Source: CBDBND01 sp965262665 (GTDB taxonomy: Bacteria; Pseudomonadota; Alphaproteobacteria; Rhodospirillales; Rhodospirillaceae). From it: a stretch of DNA of 64,000 nucleotides. The DNA is taken from the NCBI GenBank assembly GCA_965262665.1, contig CBDHFR010000004.1:1736001-1800000 (forward strand). Reading direction: 5' to 3'. Positions 55,394 to 64,000 of this stretch are shown here, in pieces. The notes below the pieces were generated by a model that was given only the letters and a program-made list of their open reading frames with translations, made no database searches and was not told the origin of the DNA. The number at the start of each line of letters is the position of its first letter. Positions within the stretch are counted from its first letter, which is position 1. The translations under genes and the position numbers were made by a program.

Positions 55394-56332
55394 TTAGACC
55401 AATGCGGAGCCAACCGGAGGATGGTACTCCTCAACCCCCTCGGGATCCTGGTGGATAATGACATCGGCACCAGGATAGTCAGCCATCAGAGCCATTTCCA
55501 CTTCGTCCGAAATGCTATGGGCCTGCAACAAGGTGAGATTTGGATCCAGCACCATGTGCAGTTGGATAAATGTTTGCAGACCAGAGGAGCGGGTCCGCAG
55601 TTCGTGCACATCAATCACTTTGGGGTGTTTCAATACAGTTTCCTTGATAGCCACGCGTTCCGATTCGGGCAATTCTCTGTCCATCAGACTTTCAACAGCG
55701 TGGCGTGCGATCCGAGAGGCGTTCCATAGCAGAAATAGAGCAATGGCAATGGCGAATACGGGGTCAGCCCACGTTAATCCACCGGTTGTCGAGAGCACGA
55801 GAGCAACGATAACGCTGAGATTGAGCAAAAGGTCACCGGTGTAGTGCAATGAGTCGGCGCCAATGGCCACTGACCCGGTACGTTTGACGACGAATTTTTG
55901 AAACGTCACCAGTGCCAACGTGGCAACAATGGCGAACACCATAACGGCGATCCCGATTTCACCGGCGACCACTTGTTCTCGATTGGAAAACCGTGAGGCC
56001 GCTTCGACGACGAGCAAGACAGCCGAACCTGCAACAAATGCGGCTTGCGCCAGACCGGATAGTGGTTCCGCCTTGCCGTGGCCGAAGCGGTGCTCTCTGT
56101 CGGCTGGTGTTAGTGCATGGCGCACCGCCCATAGATTGACCAATGACGCCATTAAATCCAGAGCCGAGTCGGCAAGACTGGACAGGATGGCGACGGAATT
56201 GGTGAGAACGAACGCAACCGCTTTTACCAGGATCAGCACAAAAGCCGTGCCCACCGCTGCGTAGGTTGCAAAGCGCATCAGACGGGACGGTGGCGCTGAG
56301 AGGGTAGCTGACGTTATGGGATCGTGTGGCAT
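55394..56332 (-). CDS. cation diffusion facilitator (FieF-like) metal exporter
   Basis: A 312-residue inner-membrane metal/proton antiporter with six predicted TM helices. The metal site is visible as SLADSALDLMASLVN (DxxxD in TM2) and DSLHYTGDLLLN (HxxxD in TM5), with HRFGHGKAEPL in the loop. The C-terminal cytosolic domain includes VIDVHELRTRSSG and DVIIHQDP. Substrates are usually Zn, Fe, Cd or Mn. The pdxH gene lies 3 nt upstream, so the pair is one transcript. Confidence 0.92.
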   Translation of the reverse strand: MPHDPITSATLSAPPSRLMRFATYAAVGTAFVLILVKAVAFVLTNSVAILSSLADSALDLMASLVNLWAVRHALTPADREHRFGHGKAEPLSGLAQAAFVAGSAVLLVVEAASRFSNREQVVAGEIGIAVMVFAIVATLALVTFQKFVVKRTGSVAIGADSLHYTGDLLLNLSVIVALVLSTTGGLTWADPVFAIAIALFLLWNASRIARHAVESLMDRELPESERVAIKETVLKHPKVIDVHELRTRSSGLQTFIQLHMVLDPNLTLLQAHSISDEVEMALMADYPGADVIIHQDPEGVEEYHPPVGSALV

Positions 56333-56335
56333 GGC

Positions 56336-56938
56336 TTAAGGATACAACCTTTCGCGCGTCCAGGACTCCCCCTTTCGCTTGAAACACAAACGGTCGTGCA
56401 TGCGATGAGGCAGGTCGAGCCAGAATTCAATCATATCAGGGGATAATCGAAAACCGGTCCAATGTGGCGGTCGTGGAATGTCCCGTCCTTCAAATTCAAT
56501 TTCCTGCGCTTTGAATCGTTTGACGAAGTCCTCTCGCCTGGCCATGGGTTTGGATTGATCGGCAGCCCATGCCGCGACGCAGCTTTCTCTGGACCGGGTC
56601 GCAAAATAAGCGTCGGCCAGATCGCCGCTCACTTCCGATAGCGTGCCCTCAATGCGAATCTGGCGGCGCAGCGTTTTCCAATGAAAACACAAAGCGGCCG
56701 CGTTGTTCTCCGCAATCTCTTCGCCCTTGCGGCTTTCCTTGTTGGTGTAGAACACGAATCCGTCCGGCCCCAGACCCTTTAGCAGCACCATACGAAGCGA
56801 CGGCCGTCCGCCCGGAGTCGCCGTCGCCAGGCTCATGGCATCGTAATCATTGGGTTCCTTTTCTTGAGCGGCTTTGAGCCAGTCCTCAAACAGCGCCATG
56901 GGGTCGTCAACGTCAGGAATGAGGGGAGAATCGGACAT
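56336..56938 (-). CDS. pdxH: pyridoxamine 5'-phosphate oxidase
   Basis: A 200-residue FMN enzyme making pyridoxal phosphate from PNP or PMP. Typical elements: AMSLATATPGGRPSLRMVLLKGLGPDGFVFYTN (FMN/PLP site), AALCFHWKTLRRQIRIEGTL, YFATRSRESCVAAWAADQSKPM, and the C-terminal PDMIEFWLDLPHRMHDRLCFKR then WTRERLYP. It is complete and ends in the conserved RLYP. A core metabolic gene, likely native to the backbone. Confidence 0.95.
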   Translation of the reverse strand: MSDSPLIPDVDDPMALFEDWLKAAQEKEPNDYDAMSLATATPGGRPSLRMVLLKGLGPDGFVFYTNKESRKGEEIAENNAAALCFHWKTLRRQIRIEGTLSEVSGDLADAYFATRSRESCVAAWAADQSKPMARREDFVKRFKAQEIEFEGRDIPRPPHWTGFRLSPDMIEFWLDLPHRMHDRLCFKRKGESWTRERLYP

Positions 56939-57023
56939 AAAAACAAATGGTTCAGTGGCGACAAAATGTTCCCAGGGTTTGGTCTGCGATCACGAGGATG
57001 TCAACAGAAAGGCCCATTTACCC

Positions 57024-57425
57024 CAGGGCAATCGGGTGAATTTGAGGATGACAAGAGTGTAGAAGTCTGAATCGCTATTGATCCTTTTGATTCGCAAGAA
57101 GGATCCCAGAAATGACGCGACGGTTTGGAACGGCGAACGAGGCCTTTAATCAGATTGTTGATTTCCTGGAGCATTTCACCGATCTCGACGACCCGCGGCA
57201 ACGCGCCACGGTCCCCTATCCCCTCGACGAAGTGTTGCTGCTATGCCTTCTCGGCGTGCCCGCCGGCTGTGAGAGCTGGGTCGAGATCGCCAAGTACGCG
57301 AGAGGAAACTGACGTTTCTGCGCCGTTTCCGGCCGTTCACGGATGGTACGCCCTCACACGATCAACTCGGTGACATCTTCGCAGCCCTTGATGCCGAACA
57401 GTTTCAGCACTGCTTCATCGCCTGG
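57024..57425 (+). mobile_element. truncated ISAs1 copy, left end only
   Basis: Identical to the left 402 bp of the element at 32749 apart from two substitutions (57214 and 57367). It has the left inverted repeat but ends abruptly where integrase sequence begins. It carries the same first frameshift, so both copies derive from an already broken parent. Confidence 0.92.
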
Positions 57426-57429
57426 CGAA

Positions 57430-57965
57430 GACCTCCGTTAAGGCGGACGGCGTTCTCGATCTCACCGGCCAGGATGGTGAACGCGATCAACGCTTGCCGG
57501 CTCAACGAGATCCAGACCCTGCGCTGGGAGAACGTGGACCTAGAGGCCAGAGAGTTGCGGTTACCCGACAGCAAGACAGGTGCGCGGATGGTTCCCTTAT
57601 CCCGTGCGGCAGCAGGCCTCCTCACTACCCTTCCCCGCTCCGATGACAATCCCTGGGTCATCGCCGGCAAGAAGCCGTGCTCTCACCTCACCGATCTGCA
57701 GCACCCCTGGCGACGCATCCGGGCACGGGCCGAGCTTGACGATGTTCGAATTCATGACCTCCGCCACAGCTTTGCCTCCCGTGCGCTGGCGCTTGGGGAA
57801 AGCCTGCCCATGATCGGCAAATTGCTGGGACATACCCAGGTGCAGACCACTGCCCGCTACGCTCATCTCGCCAGCGACACCGTCAAGGCCTCCGGCTCCA
57901 GCAGGATTGCCGACAGCATCGGGGCCGATATTCTGGGGAAGGACACAAAACCGGATGCGGCTTGA
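57430..57965 (+). pseudogene. C-terminal fragment of a tyrosine recombinase/integrase
   Basis: The catalytic domain is nearly whole: NACRLNEIQTLRWENVDLEAREL (Arg I), LPDSKTGARMVPLS (Lys), DVRIHDLRHSFASRAL (HxxR), MIGKLLGHTQVQTTARYAHLA (His and nucleophile Tyr). The N-terminal DNA-binding half is missing; an ISAs1 fragment replaces it. It is probably a phage- or island-type integrase left by a mobile island whose remains include the AbiE and restriction genes to the right. Confidence 0.85.
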
Positions 57966-58201
57966 TCTTTCCCCTATGAAGCGCAGGACATGACCACCCC
58001 TGCGTACGCCAAAGAAACAACCTAACGAATTTGGTCGTCCCTATCGGATTACAGACCGTCTACACTCAAATCAACCGGATAAGGTTTTCACAAGGGGCGG
58101 TTTGCTTATTGGATTCCAATGGAGAGACAATTTATTCATATTTTAAAAATGCTTAGTTAATATTCCCTTTTCCATTCTGCATGATTTTTCAATGAAAGAA
58201 C

Positions 58202-58235
58202 TTGCATTTTTCGGTGCCTCACCTATATTTTATGC
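58202..58235 (+). promoter_or_regulatory. putative promoter of the AbiE operon, leaderless start
   Basis: TTGCAT (58202-58207) and TATATT (58224-58229) are 16 bp apart. The start codon at 58236 is only 6 nt after the -10 box and no Shine-Dalgarno is visible, so the mRNA may begin at the ATG. Confidence 0.55.
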
Positions 58236-58832
58236 ATGAAAAGCTTGAAAGCCCTGAAGAAGCACTTGCGACCTGGACAGGTTTATCGGCGGGAGAAGTT
58301 GGCGAACTGGTCCAACGCCGTCGACCGCCACCTTAAGCAATTGCAGAAAGATGGCACACTCACCAAGTTGGCGGGCGGGCTTTACTATTGCCCGAAGAAG
58401 ACTGTCTTTGGTTCTGCGCCGGCAGAAGATAGGAAATTGGTAGAGGCCTTTCTGAAAGATCGCCGTTATCTGCTGGCCTCGCCCAACGCCTATAATGCTT
58501 TAGGGGTGGGAACGACACAGCTCTATAACGAAACCGTTGTCTACAATCGCAAACGCCACGGCCGGTTTACGCTTGGCGGACGTGTTTTTGACTTTAAAGT
58601 CAAGCCTGATTTTCCAAGCAAGTTGACCCAGGAATTCCTGCTGGTGGATCTGGTGAACAATCTCGACCGTCTCGCAGAGGACAAACAGCACGTGCTTATG
58701 CGCGTGAAAGAGAAAGCTAATACCTGCGACAAACCTAGGTTGGAACGAGCTGCGAGAGAGTATGGTACCGTTCGTGCAAAGAAGTTCTTTTCAAGCACGG
58801 TGGCCGTTAACGCGGCCCAACATGTCGCCTAA
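58236..58832 (+). CDS. AbiEi-like antitoxin (DUF6088 type)
   Basis: A 198-residue protein with an N-terminal winged helix (RPGQVYRREKLANWSNAVDRHLKQLQKDGTLTKLAGGLYYCPK) and a C-terminal domain containing RRYLLASPNAYNALGVGTTQLYNETVVYNRKRHGRF. This matches transcriptional regulator/antitoxin components of AbiE systems. It likely represses its own promoter. The toxin start lies 11 nt before its stop, so expression is coupled with antitoxin first, as expected. Confidence 0.85.
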   Translation: MKSLKALKKHLRPGQVYRREKLANWSNAVDRHLKQLQKDGTLTKLAGGLYYCPKKTVFGSAPAEDRKLVEAFLKDRRYLLASPNAYNALGVGTTQLYNETVVYNRKRHGRFTLGGRVFDFKVKPDFPSKLTQEFLLVDLVNNLDRLAEDKQHVLMRVKEKANTCDKPRLERAAREYGTVRAKKFFSSTVAVNAAQHVA

Positions 58833-59784
58833 CTTTCTCCACCACCACGCTCAATTCCGCGATCTAATTCGCATTGTAGCAATGGACCTTCCAGCGCAAG
58901 AGGGCGTGCCGATCGATCCAGCCCTTGTGGAGAAAGATTACTGGATCATGCATTGCCTCTACGGCCTGCAGCAACTGAACCTAAAATTCGAACTGAAGGG
59001 TGGAACATCTCTTTCCAAGGGATACGGAATTATCGATCGGTTCTCGGACGACATCGATATTCGAATCGATCCGCCCGAGGGTCAGAATGTCGCGACCGGG
59101 AAAAACCAGAACAAGCCAATTCACGTTGATAGCCGCAAATCATTCTACGATGGGTTGGCCCAAGGAATGAAAATCGACGGTATTGTCTCAGTCGAACGTG
59201 ATCCGGCATTCGACGACGAAAAGTTTCGCAGCGGTGGCATCCGCCTGCTTCACGAAAGCGTGCATCAGACCCTCGCTGGATTGAAAACCGGCGTACTACT
59301 TGAAGTCGGCTTCGACACTGTCACGCCGAATCAGCCCAAAGATATAAGCTCTTGGGCATATGGCTATGCGGCGTCGGAAGTGGATATCGTCGACAACCGA
59401 GCGCTCGACGTACCGTGCTACGAACCCGGATACACATTAGTCGAGAAACTTCAGACGATCTCAACAAAGTTCCGCCAGCAGCAAGAGAATGGAGCATTCC
59501 CGCCAAACTTCATGCGGCATTATTACGACGTTTATCGCCTGCTTAAGACCGCGGAAGTTTTCGATTTCACCGGTACCGAGAAATATTACGAACACAAGAA
59601 CCAACGATTTCGCCAGGGGGATAACAAAAACATACCAGAAAATGAGGCTTTTCTCCTCAGCGATCCGGAAACTCGCAAAGTATATGAAGAAGCATACGAA
59701 AAGACGAGCACACTGTATTATCGGAAACGCCCGTCGTTGGACGACGTCTTGCGTGAGATTGCGTCTTACGCCGAACGCCTCTGA
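58822..59784 (+). CDS. AbiEii-like nucleotidyltransferase toxin
   Basis: A 320-residue protein of the AbiEii/AbiGii nucleotidyltransferase group. The catalytic motif is intact: FELKGGTSLSKGYGIIDRFSDDIDIRID (GGT-S with Asp76 and Asp78). VLLEVGFDT provides a further acidic residue, and CYEPGYTLVEKLQTISTKFRQ the conserved Lys. In characterised AbiE systems the toxin blocks growth, giving phage abortive infection. I start it at MSPNFLHHH (58822). The pair looks complete in an otherwise damaged island. Confidence 0.88.
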   Translation: MSPNFLHHHAQFRDLIRIVAMDLPAQEGVPIDPALVEKDYWIMHCLYGLQQLNLKFELKGGTSLSKGYGIIDRFSDDIDIRIDPPEGQNVATGKNQNKPIHVDSRKSFYDGLAQGMKIDGIVSVERDPAFDDEKFRSGGIRLLHESVHQTLAGLKTGVLLEVGFDTVTPNQPKDISSWAYGYAASEVDIVDNRALDVPCYEPGYTLVEKLQTISTKFRQQQENGAFPPNFMRHYYDVYRLLKTAEVFDFTGTEKYYEHKNQRFRQGDNKNIPENEAFLLSDPETRKVYEEAYEKTSTLYYRKRPSLDDVLREIASYAERL

Positions 59785-60043
59785 TGCGTGCCGCTGGGAG
59801 GGGATCGCGTGTATTAGGTCGGACATATGCGGTAATGACGGGTTCGCCTTCGCCTGGTCTGCCCCCGTTGAGTGGTCCAGTTTGATTGTTAGTGCATGAT
59901 AGGCCTTTGGTCCATCGGGACGATGGTTTCCGGGGCCGGTGGTTGCTAATGCAAAGCGCTGTGTGAGCTACTCCCCGAAAATCGGGCACTGAGGTAAGCT
60001 ACGATTTGTTGTCTGCTGGTCTTCGATGAGAAGGAGATCGGAG
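59785..60043. other. spacer with a probable IS3 left end
   Basis: No gene is seen. From about 59963 the sequence TGTGAGCTACTCC with CCCGAAAATCGGG resembles an IS3-type terminal repeat leading into the orfA fragment. The part before it holds no recognisable feature. Confidence 0.5.
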
Positions 60044-60199
60044 ATGTCGAAACGCAAGCAGCACTCGGCGGAATTCAAGGCGAAAGTGGCCCTTGAAGCT
60101 CTGAAGGGCGAAGAGACGGTATCTGAGCTGGCTAGCCGGTTCGGGGTTCACCCGACTGTCAATCCCGGAGCAAAAAGGGTCAATTCACCGGCGGAATAG
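60044..60199 (+). pseudogene. IS3-family OrfA fragment
   Basis: It encodes MSKRKQHSAEFKAKVALEAL, KGEETVSELASRFGVHPT, the first half of an IS3-type OrfA helix-turn-helix, then departs from the family (NPGAKRVNSPAE) to a TAG. The normal continuation (alpha-helical tail and OrfB) is absent. It marks the left border of the Cys-rich gene segment. Confidence 0.8.
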
Positions 60200-60560
60200 T
60201 CCCCAGTTGTCGGGTTTTGCCTGCGCCTTGGCGCGGGTGCTCTCCATTGAGCTGACGCGTGCCAAGGCGTACTGGCCGCAGGCCAGTATTGATGCCGTCG
60301 GTCTCCCAGTGCAATGATTCTGGGCGACCCGCTTCGCGGCCGGGCTATCCGCTGCAATCTCGCTGCGCTCGATTTCCGCTTCTATCCCTGTCGCCTCCAT
60401 TCGCTTCGCTCATTCCACGCTGCGCTTGGCCGGCGCCTCGCTCGCCCTGGCCGGCTGCGATCGCTTTTTGATTTTCCTATAGATCCAGAGGGCGCTAGCT
60501 TCCGCGAGCAATCGCCTATAGGTTTCTGAGCCGCGTGTGATTGCGCTGAGGGGCGCCACG
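60200..60560. other. non-coding stretch with a CCTATAG inverted repeat
   Basis: I see no convincing gene. CCTATAG at 60476 and CTATAGG at 60516 form an inverted repeat around 33 bp just before the Cys-rich gene, possibly a regulatory site. The region 60330-60470 is rich in CGCT/GCTCG words and looks unlike the flanks. Confidence 0.4.
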
Positions 60561-61094
60561 ATGCTGCCTTGCGTGAGAACCAAATGCACCAACTGCGGCG
60601 TCGAAGCTTATCGGTCCGCGGGCGTTGTCGCCCGCGCCCTCGGGCAGCCGCTGACGGACCACACTGCGGCGTTGATCCCTCAGGTGATTGGCTGCCTCGA
60701 ATGCGGCTCCAATCAGGTGGACGTGTATTACGCCGATCAGAAAACGGCGATCGTGGTGATGGGAAAGACGCCTTGTTGCCGGATTTGTGACAACCACATC
60801 CCCGAGTTGTTCAGCAAGTCTTTTCCCCTAGCCGATTTTTGCCCGCTCTGTGTAGCAGAGGGGCGTGTGTCGGATGCCCAAGTCGCGGCTACATATGGCG
60901 AGCTGGTGGCTGTATACGGCAAGTCGCTCGTCGGTGAGGCGTACAGGTTCATGGCGCTCCAGTTCAGGGCGGATGAGAATCTCAAGCTGAAATGGCCGTC
61001 GAACTGGTGCTCTCCTCCGCGGCGAAAGGCGCTTCATACGCCCTCTCCGACCTGGGCCAATTCTATCTCAACGGCGGCCACGGCCTTGCCCCGG
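60561..61094 (+). pseudogene. Cys-rich (zinc-ribbon-like) protein with Sel1-like repeat, broken
   Basis: The first frame, starting MLPCVRTKCTNCGVEAYRS, holds four cysteine pairs: KCTNCG, GCLECGS, PCCRICDN and FCPLC, suggesting two zinc sites. It then gives ATYGELVAVYGKSLVGEAYRFMALQFRADENLKL. Near 60990 one base shifts to EMAVELVLSSAAKGASYALSDLGQFYLNGGHGLAPD, a Sel1-type repeat. The 3' end is cut at about 61094 by an IS3 OrfB fragment. I do not recognise the family. A GTG start at 60537 is possible. Confidence 0.6.
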
Positions 61095-61305
61095 ACGCAG
61101 AACAGTCTTCATCGAACGCCTCTGGCGCACCATCAAATATGAGGAGGTCTACTTGCGCGCCTATGAAAGCGTATCGGCCGCCCGCGAAAGCCTTGGCCGA
61201 TACATCAGTTTCTACAACATCAGGAGACCGCACTCACCGCTGGACGGGCAGACGCCCGGTCAGGCATACCTCGCCACGCCAAGACCAATCCCGGTCGCGG
61301 CATAA
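61095..61305 (+). pseudogene. IS3-family OrfB C-terminal fragment
   Basis: It encodes VFIERLWRTIKYEEVYLRAYESV, containing the catalytic Glu, then FYNIRRPHSPLDGQTPGQAYL and ends TAA at 61303-61305. This is the last 70 residues of an rve-type OrfB. With the OrfA fragment at 60044 it brackets the Cys-rich gene, but I cannot show they came from the same element. Confidence 0.82.
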
Positions 61306-62780
61306 CCGAGCGGAAAATCCACCTGGGAAACGGCTCGAAACTGTTCAATTGAACCGAACCACCTCTATATTCTCAATTTAATGCGATCTGAATGTCTCGT
61401 ATCAATAAACAAACGTATAGTCTCCATAAGACTTAACCTCAAAAAATTCTATAGGTGGAATATGGTTGCACCCAAAGAGGTAAGGGATCTCGTAGAGAGA
61501 TTTAAGCTGCATATAGACGCATATAAGAGGGCGACATACAACGAAACTCAGTTAAGGCGTGAATTTATTGACCCTCTATTTAAAGTTTTGGGTTGGGACA
61601 TTGACAATGTGCAGGGCTACGCCGAGGCATATAAGGGTGTGGTGCACGAAGACTCACTCAAAATTGGAGGAAATACAAAAGCGCCAGATTACGCTTTTAG
61701 AATTGGTGGAACGCGGAAGTTTTTTCTTGAAGCAAAGAAACCTTCCGTAAACATTAAAGACGATATTCACCCAGCTTATCAGCTTCGGAGATATGCGTGG
61801 AGCGCTAAACTTCCATTATCAATTCTAACAGATTTTGAAGAATTTGCCGTTTACGACTGTCGAGTAAAGCCTAAGAACGATGATAAGGCGAGTGTAGCAA
61901 GAATTAAGTACTACACGTATGAAGACTATCTTAATGCGTGGGATGACATCGCGTCTATATTTTCACGGGAGGCTATTCTCAAGGGTTCATTTGACAAATA
62001 CGCAGAAAGCAATCGTGGAAAGAAGGGAACAGCTGAAGTCGATGACGCTTTCTTGGAAGAGATCGAAAATTGGCGCGAAGTGCTCGCAAGAAATATCGCT
62101 TTAAGGAACCCCAACCTTTCCGTACGTGAACTAAATACGGCTGTTCAGCGAACGGTTGACCGCATCATATTCCTTAGAATCGCGGAAGATAGGGGCATTG
62201 AAAAATACGGACAACTTCAAGAGTTAAATGCTGGAAAGAATATTTATCAACGCCTCACTAAACTTTTTAGGGCTGCTGACGATCGATACAATTCTGGACT
62301 ATTTCATTTCAAAAAAGGTGATGGTTTTGTCGAAACGCTTGATACTTTCACACTCGATTTAACGATCGATGACAAAGCCATCAAGTCCATTTTAAAGGGA
62401 CTCTATTATCCCGACAGCCCCTACGAGTTTTCTGTACTTCCAGCAGATATTCTTGGGCAGGTATATGAGAGGTTTTTAGGTAAGGTCATTCGTTTTTCGG
62501 GTAAACGTGCGGTAATTGAAGAAAAACCTGAAATCAAAAAAGCAGGAGGAATATATTACACACCAAATTATATTGTGCGCTTTATCGTAGAAAATTCTGT
62601 TCGTCCACTTTTAGAAGGTCTTACTCCAGATCAACTTTCAGGAAAAACACAAGGTAAGCATCCACTACGAATTCTCGATCCTGCATGTGGATCGGGATCT
62701 TTCCTCATAGAGGCGTATCAATACTTGATGGATTGGTATCGAGATCAATATGTTGCCGCCGGACCAACCAAATTTGCTAA

Positions 62781-63687
62781 GAGGCCGTTTCGAAAGGGGT
62801 TGAGTGGCCGGTGTCGATGTGATTCCAGGAAGGTTGCTGAAACCGATCTGGAGCCGCCATGTGGACGCCGACCACCCGAGAGCAGCATAGCCGCAAGGCG
62901 CTGCGTTATCAGACTGATTTGACCGCTGCGGAGTGGGTTGTGATCGAGCCTCATTTGCCTCCGGCTCATGGCACGGGACGGCCCCGGTCATGGCCGATGC
63001 GAGAGATCGTCAACGGCATTTTCTACGTGATGCGGGCTGGCTGCCCTTGGCGCTTGCTGCCAAGCGATTTACCACCGTGGGGCACGATCTATCGCTGGTT
63101 CGCTAAGTTCCGCGACGACGGCCTCCTTGAGAAGATCAACCACTTTCTGGTCATGGCCGATCGCGAGCGGGTCGGACGCGAGGCCAGCCCGAGCGGCGCG
63201 ATTATCGACAGCCAGAGCGTCAAGACGACCGAGGCTGGTGGCCCCCGCGGCTACGATGCGGGCAAGAAGATCAAGGGGCGCAAGCGCCACGCGCTGGTCG
63301 ACACCGACGGGCGCGGCCTCGTGCTCGAGGCGCATCCGGCGGGTATCCAGGACCGCGATGGTGGCGGGCCGCTGCTGTGCGCCTCACGCGGCTCGTTTCC
63401 GTTCATCGAGAAGGTCTTTGCCGACAGCGGCTACGCCGGCGAGAAGGTCGCCACGGCCACCATGATCGCCGTCGAGATCGTGCGCAAAAGCCCCGATCAG
63501 GTCGGCTTCGCCGTCCAACCGCGCCGCTGGGTCGTGGAGCGCTTCTTCGCCTGGATCAACCGCAACCGGCGACTGGCAAAGGACTTCGAGGCCACCATCG
63601 CCTCGGCCCGCGCCTTCCTCTACGCCGCCTCCGTCATGCTCCTCGTCCGCAGATTGGCCCGAGCCGCATGACTTTCGAAACCGACTC
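62781..63687 (+). mobile_element. IS5-family element, copy 2
   Basis: A 907-bp copy of the element at 44648 with the same ends and TAA flanks (62778-62780 and 63688-63690). It interrupts the restriction-modification gene. Deleting it and one TAA restores the frame up to the TAA stop, so the insertion is young. Confidence 0.94.
62859..63671 (+). CDS. IS5-family transposase
   Basis: Intact 270-residue DDE transposase, the same as the copy at 44726 except Gly for Ser in HPAGIQDR. All catalytic motifs are present (IIDSQSVKT, FADSGYAG, WVVERFFAW). Likely active. Confidence 0.95.
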   Translation: MWTPTTREQHSRKALRYQTDLTAAEWVVIEPHLPPAHGTGRPRSWPMREIVNGIFYVMRAGCPWRLLPSDLPPWGTIYRWFAKFRDDGLLEKINHFLVMADRERVGREASPSGAIIDSQSVKTTEAGGPRGYDAGKKIKGRKRHALVDTDGRGLVLEAHPAGIQDRDGGGPLLCASRGSFPFIEKVFADSGYAGEKVATATMIAVEIVRKSPDQVGFAVQPRRWVVERFFAWINRNRRLAKDFEATIASARAFLYAASVMLLVRRLARAA

Positions 63688-64000
63688 TAAGGGTCAAAAT
63701 CCATAATTACTTCAATTAGGTAAGGGAGATTGGCGCCTAACCATCGCAGAGCGACGCCGAATACTCCTTACACATATTCACGGAGTTGATATAGACTCAC
63801 AAGCGGTGGAAGTGACAAAACTCTCACTTTTATTGAAAGTGTTGGAAGGAGAAACCGCTGATAACATTGCACGGCAGATGGATTTCTTTCACGTTCGTGC
63901 GCTGCCAGACTTAGGAGAAAACATACGATGCGGAAACTCTCTTGTTGAATCTGATTTCTACAGTCAGTACGCACTATCTGTTTTCACTGATGACGAACAA

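Larger units (their letters stand above)
61462..64000 (+). pseudogene. type IIG-like restriction-modification enzyme, split by IS5 and with internal TAA
   Basis: The start ATG at 61462 follows AGGTGG. Residues about 20-130 form an HsdR-N-like nuclease domain (APDYAFRIGGTRKFFLEAKKP: PD...ExK). A helical region and FSVLPADILGQVYERFLGKVI follow, then KKAGGIYYTPNYIVRFIVENS and motif I RILDPACGSGSFLIEAYQYL of an N6-adenine methyltransferase near residue 404. IS5 inserts after FA. The frame resumes at 63691 as KGQNP, TAA (63704-63706), LLQLGKGDWRLTIAERRRILL and GVDIDSQAVEVTKLSLLL. The gene runs off the window. It is AT-rich and probably acquired. Now inactive. Confidence 0.85.

Noticed and set aside
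60200..60560. Plasmid-type replication origin
   Set aside because: One short CCTATAG inverted repeat and no iterons, DnaA boxes or rep gene; insufficient.

Overview
The window looks like a chromosomal segment of a proteobacterium, most likely an alphaproteobacterium. The evidence is a moderately high-GC backbone, many Tat and Sec exported catabolic enzymes, and OmpR/EnvZ-type signalling; no 16S or other phylogenetic marker is present. The segment is strongly remodelled. I count at least ten insertion sequences or fragments (IS3, IS30, IS630 x3, ISAs1 x2, IS256, IS481, IS5 x2, two IS3 remnants), two of them nested in other elements, and about twenty host genes broken by IS insertion, internal stops, frameshifts or short tandem duplications. 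This pattern fits a genome in active decay, as in a recently host-restricted or bottlenecked lineage. Some single-base homopolymer frameshifts could instead be assembly errors.

Layout. 588-4274: IS3 carrying an IS30, then a decayed IS630 that truncates a B12/radical-SAM-type gene. 4275-17217: a catabolic block with a Tat-exported amidohydrolase, a peptide-binding protein, two nitrilase-superfamily hydrolases, an SGNH hydrolase, a double-DUF1330 protein and a cupin; two members are split by IS630 elements. 17227-20687: a histidine kinase/response regulator pair beside a GTTACA-rich intergenic region, a 34-residue exported peptide and a tandem PepSY-like protein. 20721-32662: a broken patatin-BamA gene, an alpha/beta hydrolase, methyltransferase relics, and a minus-strand operon of oligopeptide-binding protein, DUF885 lipoprotein, GCS2 ligase and aspartoacylase-like amidohydrolase.

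32749-44546: ISAs1 with a 10-bp target duplication, a methyltransferase with a small partner, a RidA relic, and a dehydrogenase split by IS256, which is itself split by IS481. Then come three cupin proteins, a third nitrilase-superfamily protein lacking the usual cysteine, and an NmrA-like relic. 44648-56938: IS5, a radical SAM protein, another alpha/beta hydrolase relic, a TRAP-type binding protein, PadR with its operator, further relics (DUF1330, CpeT-like, PhzF), and housekeeping or stress genes (TPR, SRAP, Usp, CDF transporter, pdxH). 57024-64000: an accessory island with an ISAs1 fragment joined to an integrase fragment, an AbiE toxin-antitoxin pair, a Cys-rich/Sel1-like gene between two IS3 remnants, and a type IIG restriction-modification gene split by a second IS5.

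The backbone genes suggest uptake of peptide- or amide-like compounds by several binding proteins and their hydrolysis by amidohydrolases, nitrilase-like enzymes and alpha/beta hydrolases; the actual substrate cannot be read from sequence. AT-rich modules (methyltransferases at 6827, 24186 and 36178, the B12 protein at 4275, the restriction gene at 61462) look laterally acquired. No rRNA, tRNA or CRISPR array was recognised.
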